This document shows positions 53,401 through 64,000 of a DNA stretch of 64,000 nt, piece after piece. The stretch is from Simplicillium sp. C3G150-2 (lineage: Eukaryota > Ascomycota > Sordariomycetes > Hypocreales > Cordycipitaceae): NCBI GenBank assembly GCA_022702485.1, contig JAJIYY010000001.1, positions 2,108,001 to 2,172,000 of the forward strand. Direction: 5' to 3'. Below the pieces are notes generated by a model. That model was not told the DNA's origin. It did no database searches and saw only the letters and a list, made by a program, of their open reading frames with translations. The first letter of the stretch is position 1. Every line of letters begins with the position of its first letter. The position numbers and the translations under genes were made by a program.

Positions 53401-54935
53401 ACGCATTGACACGGGGAAGCACACGAGCTACTGCTGCAGCTTGAGTGACGCCGCTTTCTATCATCTGCGCTTCATCGAGACAAACTCTCCACCAGAGCAT
53501 CTTCACGAGCGGCGAAATTTGTCGCTCATAGACTCTTTCATGTCTGCGAGATCTTTCTGGAGGTGCAGTCGCAAAATGAACTTCTTGGGAAAGAACGGTA
53601 TATGTCGTGACGATTACATCGTAGGTATCGAGTTCGCGAACAACATCTTCTTCCGTTCGCCCTTCGTATTTTTTGCATCCACGATAGTGCATCACTCGCA
53701 GTGTAGGAGCATGTCGCTCGATTTCTGTTACCCACTGTTCGCGGAGGGATTCCGGAGAAACGATCAGTGTCGCACCCGTACGGAAAAGGCCTCTAGTATC
53801 TTTTCTGTATTCCAGGTCCGATGTATCTGAAAATCGGTGTAGCGCTATCAGTCCCAAAATTTCAAGCGTTTTACCCAAGCCCATTTCCTCCGCAAGAATG
53901 CCACCTTTCATAGCGTCATGCGCCGCTTTGTATAGCGACTTATCTCGAGTCACTGTGTGAAGAATGTCGTTGACATATATTTCGTTTCCATCGGCATCGC
54001 GTACAGTCCTAAAAGCATCGTAATCATTCGCGCCAGCACTGGATGCGCTGCTGGCAGAAGACTTCAAATTTGCGCCTTCTCGTGCCAACAGCCACTTGAG
54101 CGTTCGCTTTTGGTAGGGAAACAAAGTTGACTCCAGCGCTGGAACCTGAATATCTGACGCCTCCGGATCGTCCTTTGGTGGGATATATGCTGCATCGTAA
54201 AAGTCCATTGGCGACCACGCCGACTCCTCGGGGTGAGGCGAAGGGAAGAAAGTGTCAATCAATTTTTGACTCGCGTCACGATTCGCCGTCTTTCTCAGTG
54301 GCAAGTACGGCGATACAGTTTCGTTCCACATGAGGCGAAAAGAGAATTCCAAGTCCACAGTATTGCCGAGACGCTGTATCGCGAGATCAATGTCGGTCCA
54401 TATTGCGCCAGCCTCGCTCTTAGCCGACTTTTGCCAATGAAGCAATATTCGATCAAGGTTTTCAGACGCTTGGCCTTCTTTTATCGAAAAAGAGACAGGG
54501 TATATGGTAACTGGCGATCCAGAAGTCGATCGTAAACGTAACTTGGTGTCGCGCATTTGGAAGCTAAGAAAGCGACCAACGTTTTCTCTCACTTCGGCCT
54601 CATTTGCCGAGATATTTTCTCCGGATCGACGGGAAATTTTTGCGTGGCACTTTGCGATACAAATAGCAGACTCGGGGGGTATTTCGTCTGTTTTGCGCCT
54701 CTTGGCAGACCTGGTGTCGGATTCGGGGTCTTGGTGGGATGTTGGTTTGGGCGGCAACGACAGCAGGGAAGTCAGGACCGCTGGAGGGAACACATCTATA
54801 AAGGAGGGTTAAAATCATTTCGAGCCATCAATGACAACTGCGAAGAGCACGATAATAAAGCATACCATCAAATTCAATCTCAGTTGCGGCAGGGATAGCC
54901 TTTCGCCCTCTCGCCGTTTGCTTAGAGCGGCCCAT
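50469..54935 (-). CDS. IRC20: SNF2 ATPase with RING finger, Irc20/SHPRH type
   Basis: Three exons, 54935-54866, 54795-51586 and 51535-50469, with introns of 70 and 50 bp; 1448 residues. A small first exon gives MGRSKQTARGRKAIPAATE. The SNF2 N-lobe shows Walker A (GGILAEEMGLGKT), motif II DEAQ (VCLDEAQMIE) and ITGTPVKDDVKDL. A long helical linker follows. A C3HC4 RING is read as CVICQMPF...CGHQFCKECMMLWFKSHKNCPVC, and the helicase C-lobe as AIVFSQYRDFL...QAIARVDRIGQ. This order (SNF2 lobe, insertion, RING, C-lobe) is that of Irc20/SHPRH ubiquitin ligases that act in DNA-damage tolerance and recombination. The gene is divergent from mS41 over 472 bp. Confidence 0.93.
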
Positions 54936-55407
54936 CTTCAACGGCTCCGATGGCACATCTAGGGATGGGAAGACCAAGAAACCGCTGGCATTAGGTCTTA
55001 AAACGATTCTGGGGAGGGGGAAGAGGCAGAATCTGAAAGAAAAATAGGAGGAAGAAGGCAAGATGCGGGAGGGAGAAACTGGATTAACGGCCGCCTGTTC
55101 GCATTTGCCTTGACTTTAGGCCCCATTCGCCATCGTGAATTTAGCGTGCATCGTTGAACGCGCCGCAATTTAATTGGCGTTTGGCCTGGAAGAGGCCCCA
55201 CGGCAGCTCTTTAGCCTTGCTTACGTAACAACACGGGGCAGCAATTTTCGAGATTGCAGCTTCAGCGAGAAAAAGACTTGGACTTTGGCAATCAAGACAG
55301 TTGGCAATTGTCACCCACACAGCACAGTACGTTGATGCGCCTCGCCGTCGCTGCATTCTGTTGAGTTGTCGCAGCGTCCATGATTTTCTCTGCTAACGCC
55401 GCTCCAG
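54936..55407. promoter_or_regulatory. Divergent promoter IRC20 / mS41
   Basis: 472 bp between two start codons on opposite strands. A CTAACGCCGCTCCAG just before the mS41 ATG could be the end of a 5'-UTR intron. No other feature is seen. Confidence 0.45.
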
Positions 55408-56115
55408 ATGAGGACTCGCAATCTGTGGTCATCGCTACGACCTCTTGTCTCGACCTCGACCCCTTCCTTGGCTGCTCCCGGCGTCCAGGTCCGATGTCTG
55501 CACAAAACACGTCCTGCTCCGACGATACCCAAGCCTCGCCCATTCGTCCCCGATGTCGAGACATTCCTGACGCTCATTGGACGCGGCCTCAGCAGGCACG
55601 CGAGCAAATTCCCTTCCTGGGACGCCCTGTTCTCCCTGACATCGCCCGAACTCAAAGAACTCGGCATTGAGCCTCCTAGAAACCGAAAATATCTCTTGCA
55701 GTGGATGAACCGATATCGAAAGGGCGCTGTCGGCCCTGGCGGCGACTTCGAATACGTCAAGGACGGACAGGCTCTCTTGAAAGTAGCTACGCCACCAGCT
55801 TCGCAGATCAGCGACTCCAGATGGGTCGTGAACGTTCCTCAAAGCGAAGAGGGAGCCGCCGATATTGCTGCTTCGGAGACTTTGCCGCGACCGGCTGGAT
55901 ACACTGTTCAGGGACTCAAGTCGATATCCGGACCCTACGCCAGAGTGCTGCCCGGAGACAGCGGCGCCATTGTCAAAGTAACAGAGGGCATGTGGGAGCA
56001 GCGCAGAGGCAGGAAGATTGACGGTGGTGAGCGTAGAAGAGCGGAAGTGCGCTTCAAGAAGCGCTCTGCCGAGCGTCGTGCAGAGCGTGAGGCAGAACTG
56101 TTGTCCAGAATGTAG
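55408..56115 (+). CDS. Mitochondrial small ribosomal subunit protein mS41 (Fyv4/IGR domain)
   Basis: Single exon, 235 residues. The Arg/Ser-rich N-terminus is a mitochondrial targeting sequence. The IGR (SAM-like) domain lies at about 50-105: FLTLIGRGLSRHASKFPSWD and LTSPELKELGIEPPRNRKYL, with IGR and the LG.P.R.R.YL block. A basic C-terminal tail follows (RAEVRFKKRSAERRAERE). Fyv4/mS41 is a structural protein of the mitochondrial small ribosomal subunit. Length agrees with fungal homologs. Confidence 0.9.
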   Translation: MRTRNLWSSLRPLVSTSTPSLAAPGVQVRCLHKTRPAPTIPKPRPFVPDVETFLTLIGRGLSRHASKFPSWDALFSLTSPELKELGIEPPRNRKYLLQWMNRYRKGAVGPGGDFEYVKDGQALLKVATPPASQISDSRWVVNVPQSEEGAADIAASETLPRPAGYTVQGLKSISGPYARVLPGDSGAIVKVTEGMWEQRRGRKIDGGERRRAEVRFKKRSAERRAEREAELLSRM

Positions 56116-59100
56116 ATATAAAGCACCATCGGCATGAGCGCCTTTTTTTACTGTATTAAATAGTGTATCAAAATAACCATTTTCAGAAGCTGCTTTAAAA
56201 AATATTCCTAGACTTCTACTGGCTGTAATTGTGCTGTGTGGCTGAATGTTGCTACTCAGGCGACTCTACAGGCATGAAAGCCCGCCTCCTTAGCGTCCTG
56301 TCATTTGGTCCCATTTTGTAACCCTACAACAACACATACAAACAGCACAGCATCATCGCTCTCACCACAGCACATTTGAATCGATGATTTAAACGATTTA
56401 TTCTGGTCTATTAAATATTCTGAGTAATTCACAGTCACGTTTTTATTATTACCAAATTATTGTCGCGCTGTTCGTGTAATTTGGTTGGAATCTCCTCCAA
56501 GCGATACACCTACCCTATTGTATTGCGACGAAAAACCACAACACCAAGAAAAACAGGCTACTGCTACTTCAAACACATCCCGACAACCTCATCATTGACA
56601 GATAGCCCAAACTTACAGCAAAAGTCGTTCGGATTGGTGGGGAGCTCACTGTGCGAAAGTCCGCGGACAATGGAAGGCCACGGACATAATATCCACGAGC
56701 CCAAACTCCGAGACGACAAATTCACCACAATGAGCCAGAAACCCATCTGAATGCCACATGGAAAATAGAAAACCGTCATCTGGGCATACATCGAACATTG
56801 AAATAACCCTTTTCGAGGCGAAGTCTTGTCGTAGCCACAAGTTCGAAACCCTGTCCGCGATTATCTTGCATCGCGAAAATGCCTTCAAGCTCGCAGCTTC
56901 TGATCGTGTGTCAGCCATTAGCAAGCAAGCCCAAATCCTCACTTTTGCAGAACAGTTATTTTTACGACCGTTTCCACTTTCTTTCGTACACGCCCCCTTC
57001 GAAATCGACTGCGTCTCGCTTCTGCGTCTACCAGAGTCTCGGGACGAATTCGTAGGGCTGAATGGCGTGAAACGGCACTCCAGAGGGGGGACGAAGCGCA
57101 AAGTCCGCGGAGTCTGCACGGAGACGGAGCGGATGTTAAAAGCAACGACATGCGCACCAATGCCTGGAACGTACGTAAATTCTGTTAATCGAAGAAATGT
57201 GACACAGGGGAATGTAAATGGTAAGAACCTGTCAGGCTTTTGTGTGCTTCTAATCAGCGCAGAAGCAGCAGGACTGGGTCTCTCTGCTCTCATATGTCGG
57301 TTCATCAGCTCCCGAATAGCGCGTTCAGCTGAGCCTCTCGCACACGCTGCGGGCACACTGCGGGTGCAAGACTTGGCCCTGGGCAATCCATGGTTTCTTT
57401 ACAACGGCTGCTCGGAATCATATTCCAGTAGGCTCAGAGAACAGAGGCTATGACAATATATTGACAGAAGCAGTTTTACCTTCTTCGTACCTGCAAGGTC
57501 AACCCGACGCTCTTCGTGTATAGTGCTGCCATATTACTATCACTCCGCCACATCAAATCACGCACCTGAAAACCAACGGCTGATACCGTCGGCAAACTCA
57601 TGACAAGCAGAGTTACCAGACTGAAAACTCCGCTTACCAATCGGTCGATGTCTGCAAAACTACCAATCACGGACACGTGCGCCACGGTTTGTCGTCCCGG
57701 TTCCCGGACCAAATGGGCGTCAAGCGAGGCGTCACTCCTTGATAATCAGGTCCATGGCGCAACGAATGCGTACGCATGGGCTGGTGTGAGATACTTTTCA
57801 TTACCCAATTGAGTTAAAGGGACACTGGCAGCCCCCGGTCCACGATGCCCCCCTGGGTATCCTTCGAGGCGCATGGCACAGAGACGTCATCATTGCACAG
57901 GCAAAAGTGTACAACCAAGGCCCCCTAGAATACTGTCTCCGTGTTTTCTCGGTTACCCCGATATTTCGGAAATCCTTTGGTAATGGATGTGGCATACCGT
58001 CGTTAAGAAGTGATGCGTTGGCGCCCTTGCCGTCGGAAATGGCGAAGAGCAAGGCATACAAGTCTTAACATCAACAGCTGTGACGCACAAACTTATCGGC
58101 CTAGTGCGAGTTAATACTATATGATACTAAAGCAGTATCTTAACCGCAAGTTTTAGACATCAAACGGCCACTCGAGTCCCAGAGCTTTCATTGCGAAGAA
58201 TTTGCCTATCAGGCAGAAGCAGAACGTGCTGTGCACCAGCCCATCAATGCGAGCCTGGACTTGAAACCCATCTCTTCATTTCGATAGGGCAGCGCCCCTG
58301 TCAGGTTCAGATGCCAAGAGGGCGGAGAGTACTCCTGGTACTCCTGCGTCTACACCCCAAGGACCCCAAACCTATCTGCTTCCCAAGCTGTCCCCGGACT
58401 GGTGTGAACATGCAGCCGATCGTCGTCATCATTCATCGCACCTTGCAAACCACGGCGAATTCCGCCACGCTTGACCGGACAAGCAAGAGCCAGTAAAAGC
58501 GGGAGATTGACTTGTGCTAGGCCGGAAAAAAGCTTATAGACAGGGAATTCTTTTGGGATCTCCACTTACAAGGCATACTACGTAACTTTGTGGGAACACA
58601 TCGACCAATGCCTGAACACTAGGAGTGCGGGTTTACAGGAGTTCTACGCCTCTTCTCCCCGCCGTTCGGTCTGGATGCAAGACAAAATGACTGCAGTGGA
58701 CCTGTAGTCTCTGTTGTCTGGCGTGTCTTCAGCAGGGGTCTGCTTGTCCAGGTTGCTCGACCAAAGTAGGAAAAACGGTATCTAGGGTCACTAACGTTTG
58801 GACTAATTAGCACACAAGTGCTTCTGGCACCTTGTTCTCGACCGAGCCTCCATTTTAAACGCAATTTCTGTTTACTAACCCTTAACGTTTTCCCTTGTGC
58901 CTTGCACCGAAGCCTCACTCGTTGGTCAATATGATAGAAATGAGAGTGTGCCCAGGTGGGTGCGCCAGTGCAGATGTCACCCCACGAGTGATGGAGACTG
59001 CATCATCAGACGAAGCGATTTCTGGAATTCCATCGTTCATTGGCGGGAAATAGCAAATTGGCTGCACCCTCGGGATGGCGTGTGCAGCACCAACTCAACG

Positions 59101-61354
59101 GGTGAGCCTCAGCCCGTGCAGGGGGTCCGGAGATGCGGGCCAATGGACGGGAGAGGAGACGACGCAGGGCGTTGTGACACTGCACCTGTTTGCCGAGCGA
59201 GATGACTGTCAATTGTATATATGCCGTCGATCACCTCGGACACCATGTTTGGAACTTTCATTTGGGTTGCTGAGCCCAGTTGTGAGATGCTGCTACATAA
59301 AAGATGCCATTATACCGAACAGACTACCTAGAGCATGACGCCCTTCATTTCCCGGATGCTTCAAACATAAAATCAGGCTCTCGTAGTGGGAGAGCAACTC
59401 AGCGCGTGGGGTTCTGTGCGCCATGGTGTCAAGCCATTTACAACACCGCAAAGGTAGAGTTGATCTGGAAAGCGTGCATCACAAGCCGCGCCAGACCGCA
59501 AGGAAGCGCACGAGTGTGTGTGCAGAGTACAACTGTGAACACGCCCACCGCGCCCTCTGGTTACTTCGTGGCAGCTGTCCTGGACTGCACAGCAAACAGT
59601 GGCATGCATTGCAAGGGGAAGCTCCCCGGTGGGCGGGTTATGGAGGGGAGTGTGCTTATTTTAGGGGCTGAACCAGCGCTATACCCAGAGTGGTAGGCTG
59701 TGCGAGCACATGGCCAAGTGTGGATTCGTCCCTGGTAAGATCATGAAGCCTGTAGATTGGGGGCGATATTGCCGCATCCCGGGTGTGCAGGGCCTGTAGG
59801 CTGGAAGGATTGAAGACGGCTCGTGAACCTGGTGGCTAAAGGATGCCATGATGCACCAGAAGACCTGCATAACGCTAGATATGCATACTCTTGAGGTTCT
59901 AGATAACCCCAACTCAACTCGACTGCAGACGACAGTAATAGCAGCAGGGAAGGCTCTCCTAAACTGAGCCTGGCGAAGGATTGAGCCACTACTTTCAGTG
60001 ACATGCAAGCCCATTCACGCGGACATTCTTCGACCAGCTCGCGCCCCGAACTGAAGCTGAACTGTAATGAGTTGCTATTGATGTGCATCTGTTGGTTGTG
60101 AATACCTCTCTTTGGGGGCTAGATGGAAACATCTTCTCAATCTATATTTGATATGAAGCCATGCCCCCAAATCTCCTGGTGGCACGGCAGGGGCTTGGGG
60201 GAGCGGTAACGCGATCGCTGGGGGTTATCAGCCCATGGCGAAAGCTGTCAAAACAATCGGCAGTGGAAGCTAGACCCCAAACACCAAGTTCTTGAAGGCA
60301 AGAAAAACGGCCAATGTCGATTGTAGTACTGGGCTGATGTGGAGAGGAATTGTTACTTTATTTTCCCCAAATAGGAAACGCGGACGGCCACTCTCATCCG
60401 TCGTTTTCGTCGTATCTGCTGGGCCGTTGCAACGAGCGCAGGCTTAGAGCTGAAAGCCCAAACGGGCAGATGAATTGAGTCCAACGGTACTTGCAAGTGC
60501 TAAGTTGGGCAATGGTGCGTATTACTTGCTGATTTATTTTAGTGGGCATTTTTTATTATGGACTATTGGACGCTGCGACCCGACGGTCGTCTATCGCATC
60601 ATGACTACTCATGGTATTTCCGGTTTTGGGCAAGGTTGCAGCATTCATCTCGTCGAATCAGAAGGTCGCAGTGGATGGTACAGTAGCAAGCACGAGCTAA
60701 TAATAACCACCTGCAGGCGCAGGGACAGGGCAACAGGGACAGGGCAGGCAATTCAGGAAGGAAACACAGGTGTACAATGGGCACAATGCTTGGGCCATCC
60801 GCAGATTTTCGCACACACCCTGATGCAATTTCTCCACGCGACGCTCATGAACAAGAGGCCATCGATGAGGCAATTGGAGATATTTTTGAGATTAGGCCAC
60901 CGGGATAGGCATGCTTTACGAAGAGCGACGTCGTTGCAGCTTACACGACACGGCTGAGTGATTTGCACTGCTTTGTATGAGGATGCGACGGTGCAGATGG
61001 GTGAGGTAACATGCTGGATTGGAAGGGTTACAGTGACGGCGTGGGTGGCTTCGAAAAACGTGTTTGGCATGTCCGGGCATGCTCGCCCCCTGATCTTCTG
61101 CTTGGATCCGGCGGCAGGGTTTGGAAGGATGGCATTGCAGGTGAAGGATTCGAAGGCGGAGGGGCTGCCACATGGTGATGCACGTCGTACATGTCGGAAT
61201 GGTAAGGCAGCTCGAGAGCTGGGGGGGTTGATCAACGGCAAGTTCCTTGATGTCAGATACAAGGTGTTTCTTTGATTGGGATAATTGGGCTGGAATTCTT
61301 GGGGATGGATGTCTTGGGTTGCATCGCCACTGCAGAAAGGTAAAGTTGAAGGGT

Positions 61355-61383
<29 letters not shown>
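61355..61383. repeat. TG dinucleotide microsatellite
   Basis: About 14 uninterrupted TG steps. Confidence 0.9.
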
Positions 61384-61387
<4 letters not shown>

Positions 61388-62413
61388 ATCACCACGAATT
61401 CTTTGAGAGCTGAAACCCAAGTCAATGCGAGATGATTGACTCGATTATACGAGAAGACGACATGATGGGGCAAAGATGGTCCTCGGTAGTTTTAAATTAT
61501 GGGAATAGCATCTTTCATTTGCCTGGAAGCTGTTGAAGCTATTTTTGTCGTTTGCGCGTATGTCCTGCCGACGTTGCATTTTAATGACGAAGACGACGAC
61601 GACGAAACAATAGACTGACTTGATCGTCTTACAGCCTGTAAAGTCTGTAATATAGCACCATTTGTTTGAGGGAGAGTCAGCAGAAAGCCAGAGTGTATTC
61701 AGTGACCTGATTCAATCGCCAACGTCAACGGCTATTCTTGCCTTTAGGGCCGATGAGGATGCTTTCAGGGGACGCAAGGCGGATTTACAGGCGGCGATTG
61801 GAGTCGTGCGCTTCTTCAGCAGTCTATCTCATCATTTTAGTGGTTGACGGGCAGTGTTTTAGTGGATTATGCGTCAGTGGCCTTCAGCGCATTTTAGTGG
61901 GTGTTCTTTGGTGGGCTTAAAGACACACCCACCCCTTTCCAACCTTGTAGGTTCCGGCCAGTGCCCGCTGAGCGTGCGCTGCGCAGCCCCCTGTAACCCT
62001 TCTGAGCCAGGCGGTGGACACAGCGCTCTCAGTGGAGGAGGGGGTGCCTGGAGGGTTGCCTGCCCGGAGCAACCTCCTCCCCCACCACAGCGAATGGAGG
62101 GACGACGACCTGAACCCGCCTCCACCCTCCACCGTGCCGCCTGCAGAAAGATTGAATGAAAATAACAATAATAAATAAAGAAATAAAAATAAAAGGAAAT
62201 AAAATAAACGAGGGCCACTCACACCCTGGATCAGCCTTATCCTGACCTGGCAAAGCGGAGGGGGGTTCACATTATTTCCCTTTTATTATATTAGCCACCT
62301 TTTATTTTATTTTATTTTTGGCTCCGAATTAATTCCTCCTGTTATAGAAATTTTGATCCCTGGGCTCATTCTCTGCTTTTCTTCCCTACCCTCTCGATCC
62401 AGCACAGCACTCA

Positions 62414-62431
62414 CCCCCCCCCCCCCCCCCC
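62414..62431. repeat. Homopolymer C18 run
   Basis: Eighteen consecutive C, followed by CT-rich sequence. Confidence 0.9.
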
Positions 62432-62782
62432 TCTCCTCTCCCCCTCTACCACGTCCCACCCTTCGGTAACCTCCTCTTAGGCTTGAGGCTTGACCCAGAC
62501 ACCAAAGTGCCAAACAAAAAGGCAACAAAAGTCTGGCCCATGGCCCACTGTATCCGTTTACCTCGTTGGTTGATTGGCAAAGGGGGGCACTAGTTACCGT
62601 GATGTCAATGTTACCTGCCGTGCATGCATGTACCGCCTCAGACCTGTGCCTGCACACTATGTAAACTCTTCCTCTCCATCTTTTCCACTCTCGCCTCTCC
62701 TCTTCGCATCCATTCTCTTCCCCTGCTTTTTTACTTTCTGTGCTTTGCTTGGTCCCTCTTACCTTACTGGGATCACAGACGC

Positions 62783-62822
62783 ATACACACACCCCTCTCC
62801 CCCACACACACACATACACACC
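62783..62822. repeat. Interrupted CA repeat
   Basis: Several CA runs broken by CCC and TA, in the pyrimidine-rich region upstream of the bZIP gene. Confidence 0.75.
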
Positions 62823-63150
62823 CATGTCAAGGCAAAAAGATCGAACCAATCCTCTTTCGGATGCTGCCATTTTCTTTTTGCTAGCGCTTCCCGCCTTATT
62901 ACCTTGTGGCGGCTTGTGCTCCTTTCTCTGTCCAGACAGAAACGTCAACTTACACCATTGATAAATAAGCCTCATCCATTTTTCTCCCTTCCACTTCCCC
63001 CGATCTGGTCCTGCAACATATTACTCCATTACTTACACCCTTCGCATATTGGATTCATCTTATCCTGCAGCAATACCACCATTACAAGCATCCATTAGCC
63101 TGTGAATTGGGACTCAGCTTGATCCTTCCTCAACCCCTTCGTCTTATACA

Positions 63151-63156
63151 TATAAA
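63151..63156 (+). promoter_or_regulatory. TATA box of the bZIP gene
   Basis: TATAAA lies about 40 bp before the ATG at 63192, implying a very short leader if this is the main start. Confidence 0.5.
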
Positions 63157-63191
63157 GGGACCCGAACGCCTCGGAAGTCCTGTCCACACAG

Positions 63192-64000
63192 ATGTCTTCT
63201 TCTTCGCCAACTGTTTCTTCTCCCCTATCAAAGCCACCGCGCATTTGTATTCACGATAGCACTGAAGATCACGTACCTTTGATCCTTCCTGTTGTCGCCT
63301 CTCCTCCTTCGTCTGCTTCTTCACCGTCTGTCTTCTCGCCAGTGTCTGTTGCAGATACTATCTCTACTACTGCTACCTCTCCACGAATGTCATCACGAAG
63401 AGCATCCAAGTCTTCAACACGAAAGAGATCCCTGTCGCCAATAGACGCAGAACACAGCAACATGCCTAGCCGCACATCTCGGCAGAGCTCAGTATGCTCC
63501 GCTTCTAGCAAGAAGTCTTCAACACCTAATAAGAAAGAGAAGCCTCTTTCCACAGAAGACACAGACTGGTCTGCTATTAAGGATCCTGACGAGAGACGTC
63601 GAATGCAGAACCGTCTTGCGCAACGCAAGTTTAGTAAGTCACCACGTCTTCGTGCAGTAGGTCACACTCTAACGTGCTGATAGGAGAGAAGGCTCGCGAG
63701 AATAAAGAGAAAGCCGAGCGAGATGCTCGCAATCAAGAACACGCTGGAAACTGCTATCGAACAGCGACTGCCGAAGACTTTGCTGCCGCTGATGCTGATG
63801 GCTTCTCAGGCTTACCGTGGGGTGGTATGAGCTTGGGTCTCGTCATGGCCAAGAGCCACGAAGCAGAGAGTCGACGAAGCAGTGGCCAGGGGACGTATGC
63901 TGGCGAGAACAGCAGTCATAGCGGCCACGGCAGCGTCTACAATATGTCTTACACGCCTACACGCCCTACTTCTGCGCATCATAGTCCTACACACCAGACG
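63192..64000 (+). CDS. bZIP transcription factor, AP-1-like basic region (partial)
   Basis: Exon 1 is 63192-63633; a 50-bp intron (GTAAGT...CTAACGTGCTGATAG) leads to exon 2 from 63684, still open at the window end. The first 130 residues are Ser/Pro-rich. The basic region reads DERRRMQNRLAQRKF, continued after the intron by REKARENKEKAER; N-x2-AQRxxR is the DNA-contacting core of fungal AP-1-like bZIP proteins. The intron splits the Arg codon directly after KF. A canonical leucine zipper is not obvious after it (ARNQEHAGNCYRTA), as in the fungal subgroup whose next block is LSGLPWG-like; here GFSGLPWGGMSLG follows. Target genes are unknown. Confidence 0.85.

Larger units (their letters stand above)
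56116..63191. other. 7-kb region without a recognisable gene, upstream of the bZIP gene
   Basis: Open frames exist, up to 246 codons on the minus strand (56646-57386) opposite one of 231 codons on the plus strand (56758-57453), but none shows domains, signal peptides or splice-linked exons. The region contains a TG dinucleotide run, a C18 run, CA repeats, three TTTTAGTGG copies (61835, 61857, 61892) and a pyrimidine-rich stretch before the bZIP gene. It may include a long promoter or non-coding RNA; the sequence does not decide. Confidence 0.4.

Noticed and set aside
56646..57453. Opposed open frames of 246 and 231 codons on the two strands
   Set aside because: Neither shows a family pattern. 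High-GC sequence readily gives such overlapping frames.
60475..60957. 160-codon plus-strand frame
   Set aside because: No recognisable motif; mixed hydrophobic and Arg-rich composition typical of chance frames in this spacer.
61950..62160. GC-rich block with Pro/Arg-rich frames
   Set aside because: Frames reflect composition; they are not supported by starts, motifs or introns.

Overview
This window looks like nuclear DNA from a filamentous ascomycete, most likely Hypocreales. The evidence is short introns (about 45-100 bp) with GTAAGT-like donors and CTAAC branch sites, fungus-specific families (Ppo oxygenase, Zn2Cys6 regulators, UstYa/DUF3328, fungal-type kinase remnant, Mediator subunit 5), and a secreted streptogrisin-like chymotrypsin of the type known from the insect pathogen Metarhizium. 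Genus is inference. I saw no intact transposon, rRNA, tRNA or CRISPR array. Exon boundaries were worked out by hand from splice signals and reading phase; phases close for every multi-exon model given as complete.

Left part (1-15.9 kb), secreted and accessory genes: a methyltransferase cut by the edge, a decayed SGNH hydrolase without its catalytic Ser, the chymotrypsin, an 8-Cys secreted protein, a DUF7907-like secreted protein, a beta-helix protein, and a five-exon dioxygenase-P450 (Ppo) gene for oxylipin synthesis. Long quiet spacers separate them.

Middle part (15.9-35 kb): a DUF2235 hydrolase converges on a same-strand run of two Zn2Cys6 regulators and an NmrA-like protein. GTCCGC sites are clustered upstream of the NmrA gene and two more lie upstream of the second regulator, so the run may be a small regulon. 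An F-box/ankyrin gene follows, then a graveyard (26.3-27.5 kb) with pieces of a scytalone-dehydratase-like gene, a FunK1 kinase N-terminus and a membrane protein. Next are a small secreted protein, a 1294-residue protein of unknown family and a DUF1993 gene.

Right part (35-64 kb) holds most housekeeping genes: a mitochondrial CorA/Mrs2-type Mg transporter, the NatB catalytic subunit, Mediator subunit 5, TRAP-alpha/Irc22, the Irc20/SHPRH SNF2-RING protein, mitoribosomal mS41, and a bZIP factor cut by the right edge after a 7-kb spacer without a recognisable gene.

Among these are the most novel features. Two adjacent paralogous genes at 36,986-38,143 encode 66-69 residue single-pass membrane proteins with the same intron position and a conserved C-terminus. 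A neighbourhood at 40.3-44.2 kb contains a UstYa/DUF3328 oxidase-like gene, an acyltransferase-3 gene, a possible second UstYa-like fragment and a divergent 44-residue secreted peptide gene. A perfect 20-bp inverted repeat lies at 36,708-36,755.
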